A DNA stretch of 8,919 nt from Halodesulfurarchaeum sp. (lineage in GTDB: Archaea; Halobacteriota; Halobacteria; Halobacteriales; Halobacteriaceae): the NCBI GenBank assembly GCA_018334775.1, contig JAGXLJ010000030.1, forward strand, positions 1-8,919, given 5' to 3'. A program made the translations under genes and the position numbers. Below the pieces are notes generated by a model, which was not told where the DNA came from, did no database searches, and saw nothing but the letters and a program-made list of their open reading frames with translations. Each line of letters opens with the position of its first letter. Within the stretch, counting starts at the first letter, position 1. Positions 8,611 through 8,919 of this stretch are shown piece after piece.

Positions 8611-8623
8611 GGTATAAGTTACC
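8611..8623 (+). promoter_or_regulatory. TATA box and overlapping inverted repeat for the small winged-helix gene
   Basis: TATAAG (8613-8618) is centred about 29 bases before the ATG at 8645, the standard position for a leaderless haloarchaeal promoter. It is the best promoter match in the window. The box lies inside GGTA-TAAGT-TACC, whose four-base arms are inverted repeats. A dimeric regulator binding there would block TBP, but this is only inference. Confidence 0.65.
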
Positions 8624-8644
8624 CGACACAATAGAGTTGCTTGC

Positions 8645-8884
8645 ATGAGCCCCTCCACGACAACCGCGGCCCAACCCAAAGAAGCGCGATTGCGTTCGTA
8701 TCTGCGGGAGAAGGCAACGGACGGTGAGATGTACTTCAAGAGCAAGTTCATCGCCGACGATGTCGATCTCTCGCCGAAAGAGATCGGCGCACTCATGGTC
8801 AAGCTCAAAGAGAGCGCTTCGGACCTCGAGATCGAAAAGTGGTCCTACACGAGCGCAACGACCTGGCGTGTCAGCCCTGCCTAA
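8645..8884 (+). CDS. Small winged-helix-like conserved haloarchaeal protein (DUF7123-like)
   Basis: A 79-residue acidic cytosolic protein that resembles a short, strongly conserved haloarchaeal family which I recall as DUF7123; the name is from memory. A helix at about 12-26 (KEARLRSYLREKATDG) is followed by YFKSKFIADDVDLSPKEIGALMVKL (about 31-55), which reads as the helix-turn-helix part of a winged-helix fold: a first helix, a turn at DLS, and a putative recognition helix starting at PKEIG. The end, EKWSYTSATTWRVSPA, looks like a beta-hairpin wing. I therefore infer possible DNA binding, but no target can be named. It has no Cys, signal peptide or membrane segment. The start ATG is supported by a TATA box about 29 bases upstream. 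No partner gene lies downstream within the window. Confidence 0.83.
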   Translation: MSPSTTTAAQPKEARLRSYLREKATDGEMYFKSKFIADDVDLSPKEIGALMVKLKESASDLEIEKWSYTSATTWRVSPA

Positions 8885-8919
8885 GTACCCACACCCATCC
8901 GTTGGATCTTCCCGCCCTG

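Noticed and set aside
8353..8808. A 151-residue open frame on the - strand across the intergenic region and the small winged-helix gene
   Set aside because: It overlaps a better-supported + strand gene with its own TATA box, has no recognisable domain, and its A+T-rich middle gives implausible composition for a haloarchaeal protein.
8885..8919. The final 35 bases as the start of another gene
   Set aside because: No start codon with a supporting upstream signal or recognisable coding content is visible in such a short piece.

Overview
The window looks like chromosomal DNA from a haloarchaeon (class Halobacteria). The supporting evidence is the strongly acidic proteins, the bacterio-opsin-activator (HTH-10) regulator, an archaeal-type UMP kinase next to a class I lysyl-tRNA synthetase, a MobB-like/MoaE fusion, and TATA-like boxes about 28 bases before start codons, as expected for leaderless transcripts. 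I cannot name genus or species from the sequence alone.

Layout. (1) Bases 1-1187, + strand: the 3' part of a CcdA-type membrane thiol transporter, then a Tat-exported lipoprotein thioredoxin with a CPHC active site. Together they look like an electron relay that reduces thiols outside the cell. This segment is visibly richer in A+T (about 43-50% G+C in lines I counted by hand, against 58-70% elsewhere) and may have a different history. (2) Bases 1336-2922, - strand: a LOV-GAF-HTH10 regulator that keeps the photoactive cysteine, so probably a blue-light-responsive Bat-like transcription factor. It converges on the thioredoxin gene. (3) Bases 3069-3251, + strand: a 60-residue putative zinc-binding protein, divergent from the regulator. 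Its stop codon overlaps the stop of the next gene on the opposite strand. (4) Bases 3248-7476, - strand: a co-directional cluster transcribed pyrH, lysS, then a site-2 protease. pyrH and lysS overlap by four bases (GTGA). (5) Bases 7577-8356, + strand: the MobB-like/MoaE molybdopterin synthase large subunit, divergent from pyrH. (6) Bases 8357-8644: an intergenic stretch that turns A+T-rich towards its end, holding a perfect hairpin, a stem followed by five T, and a clear TATA box. (7) Bases 8645-8884, + strand: a small conserved winged-helix-like haloarchaeal protein. The final 35 bases hold nothing I can support.

Most of the window is core housekeeping: pyrimidine nucleotide supply, lysine charging, membrane proteolysis and molybdenum cofactor synthesis. 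The less ordinary parts are the compositionally distinct CcdA/thioredoxin pair, the LOV-type regulator, the lysine-less KMSKS-equivalent loop in LysRS, the degenerate MobB domain in front of an intact MoaE, and three PDZ-like repeats in the protease. I see no CRISPR array, tRNA, rRNA or intact insertion sequence, and no convincing previously undescribed multi-gene system.
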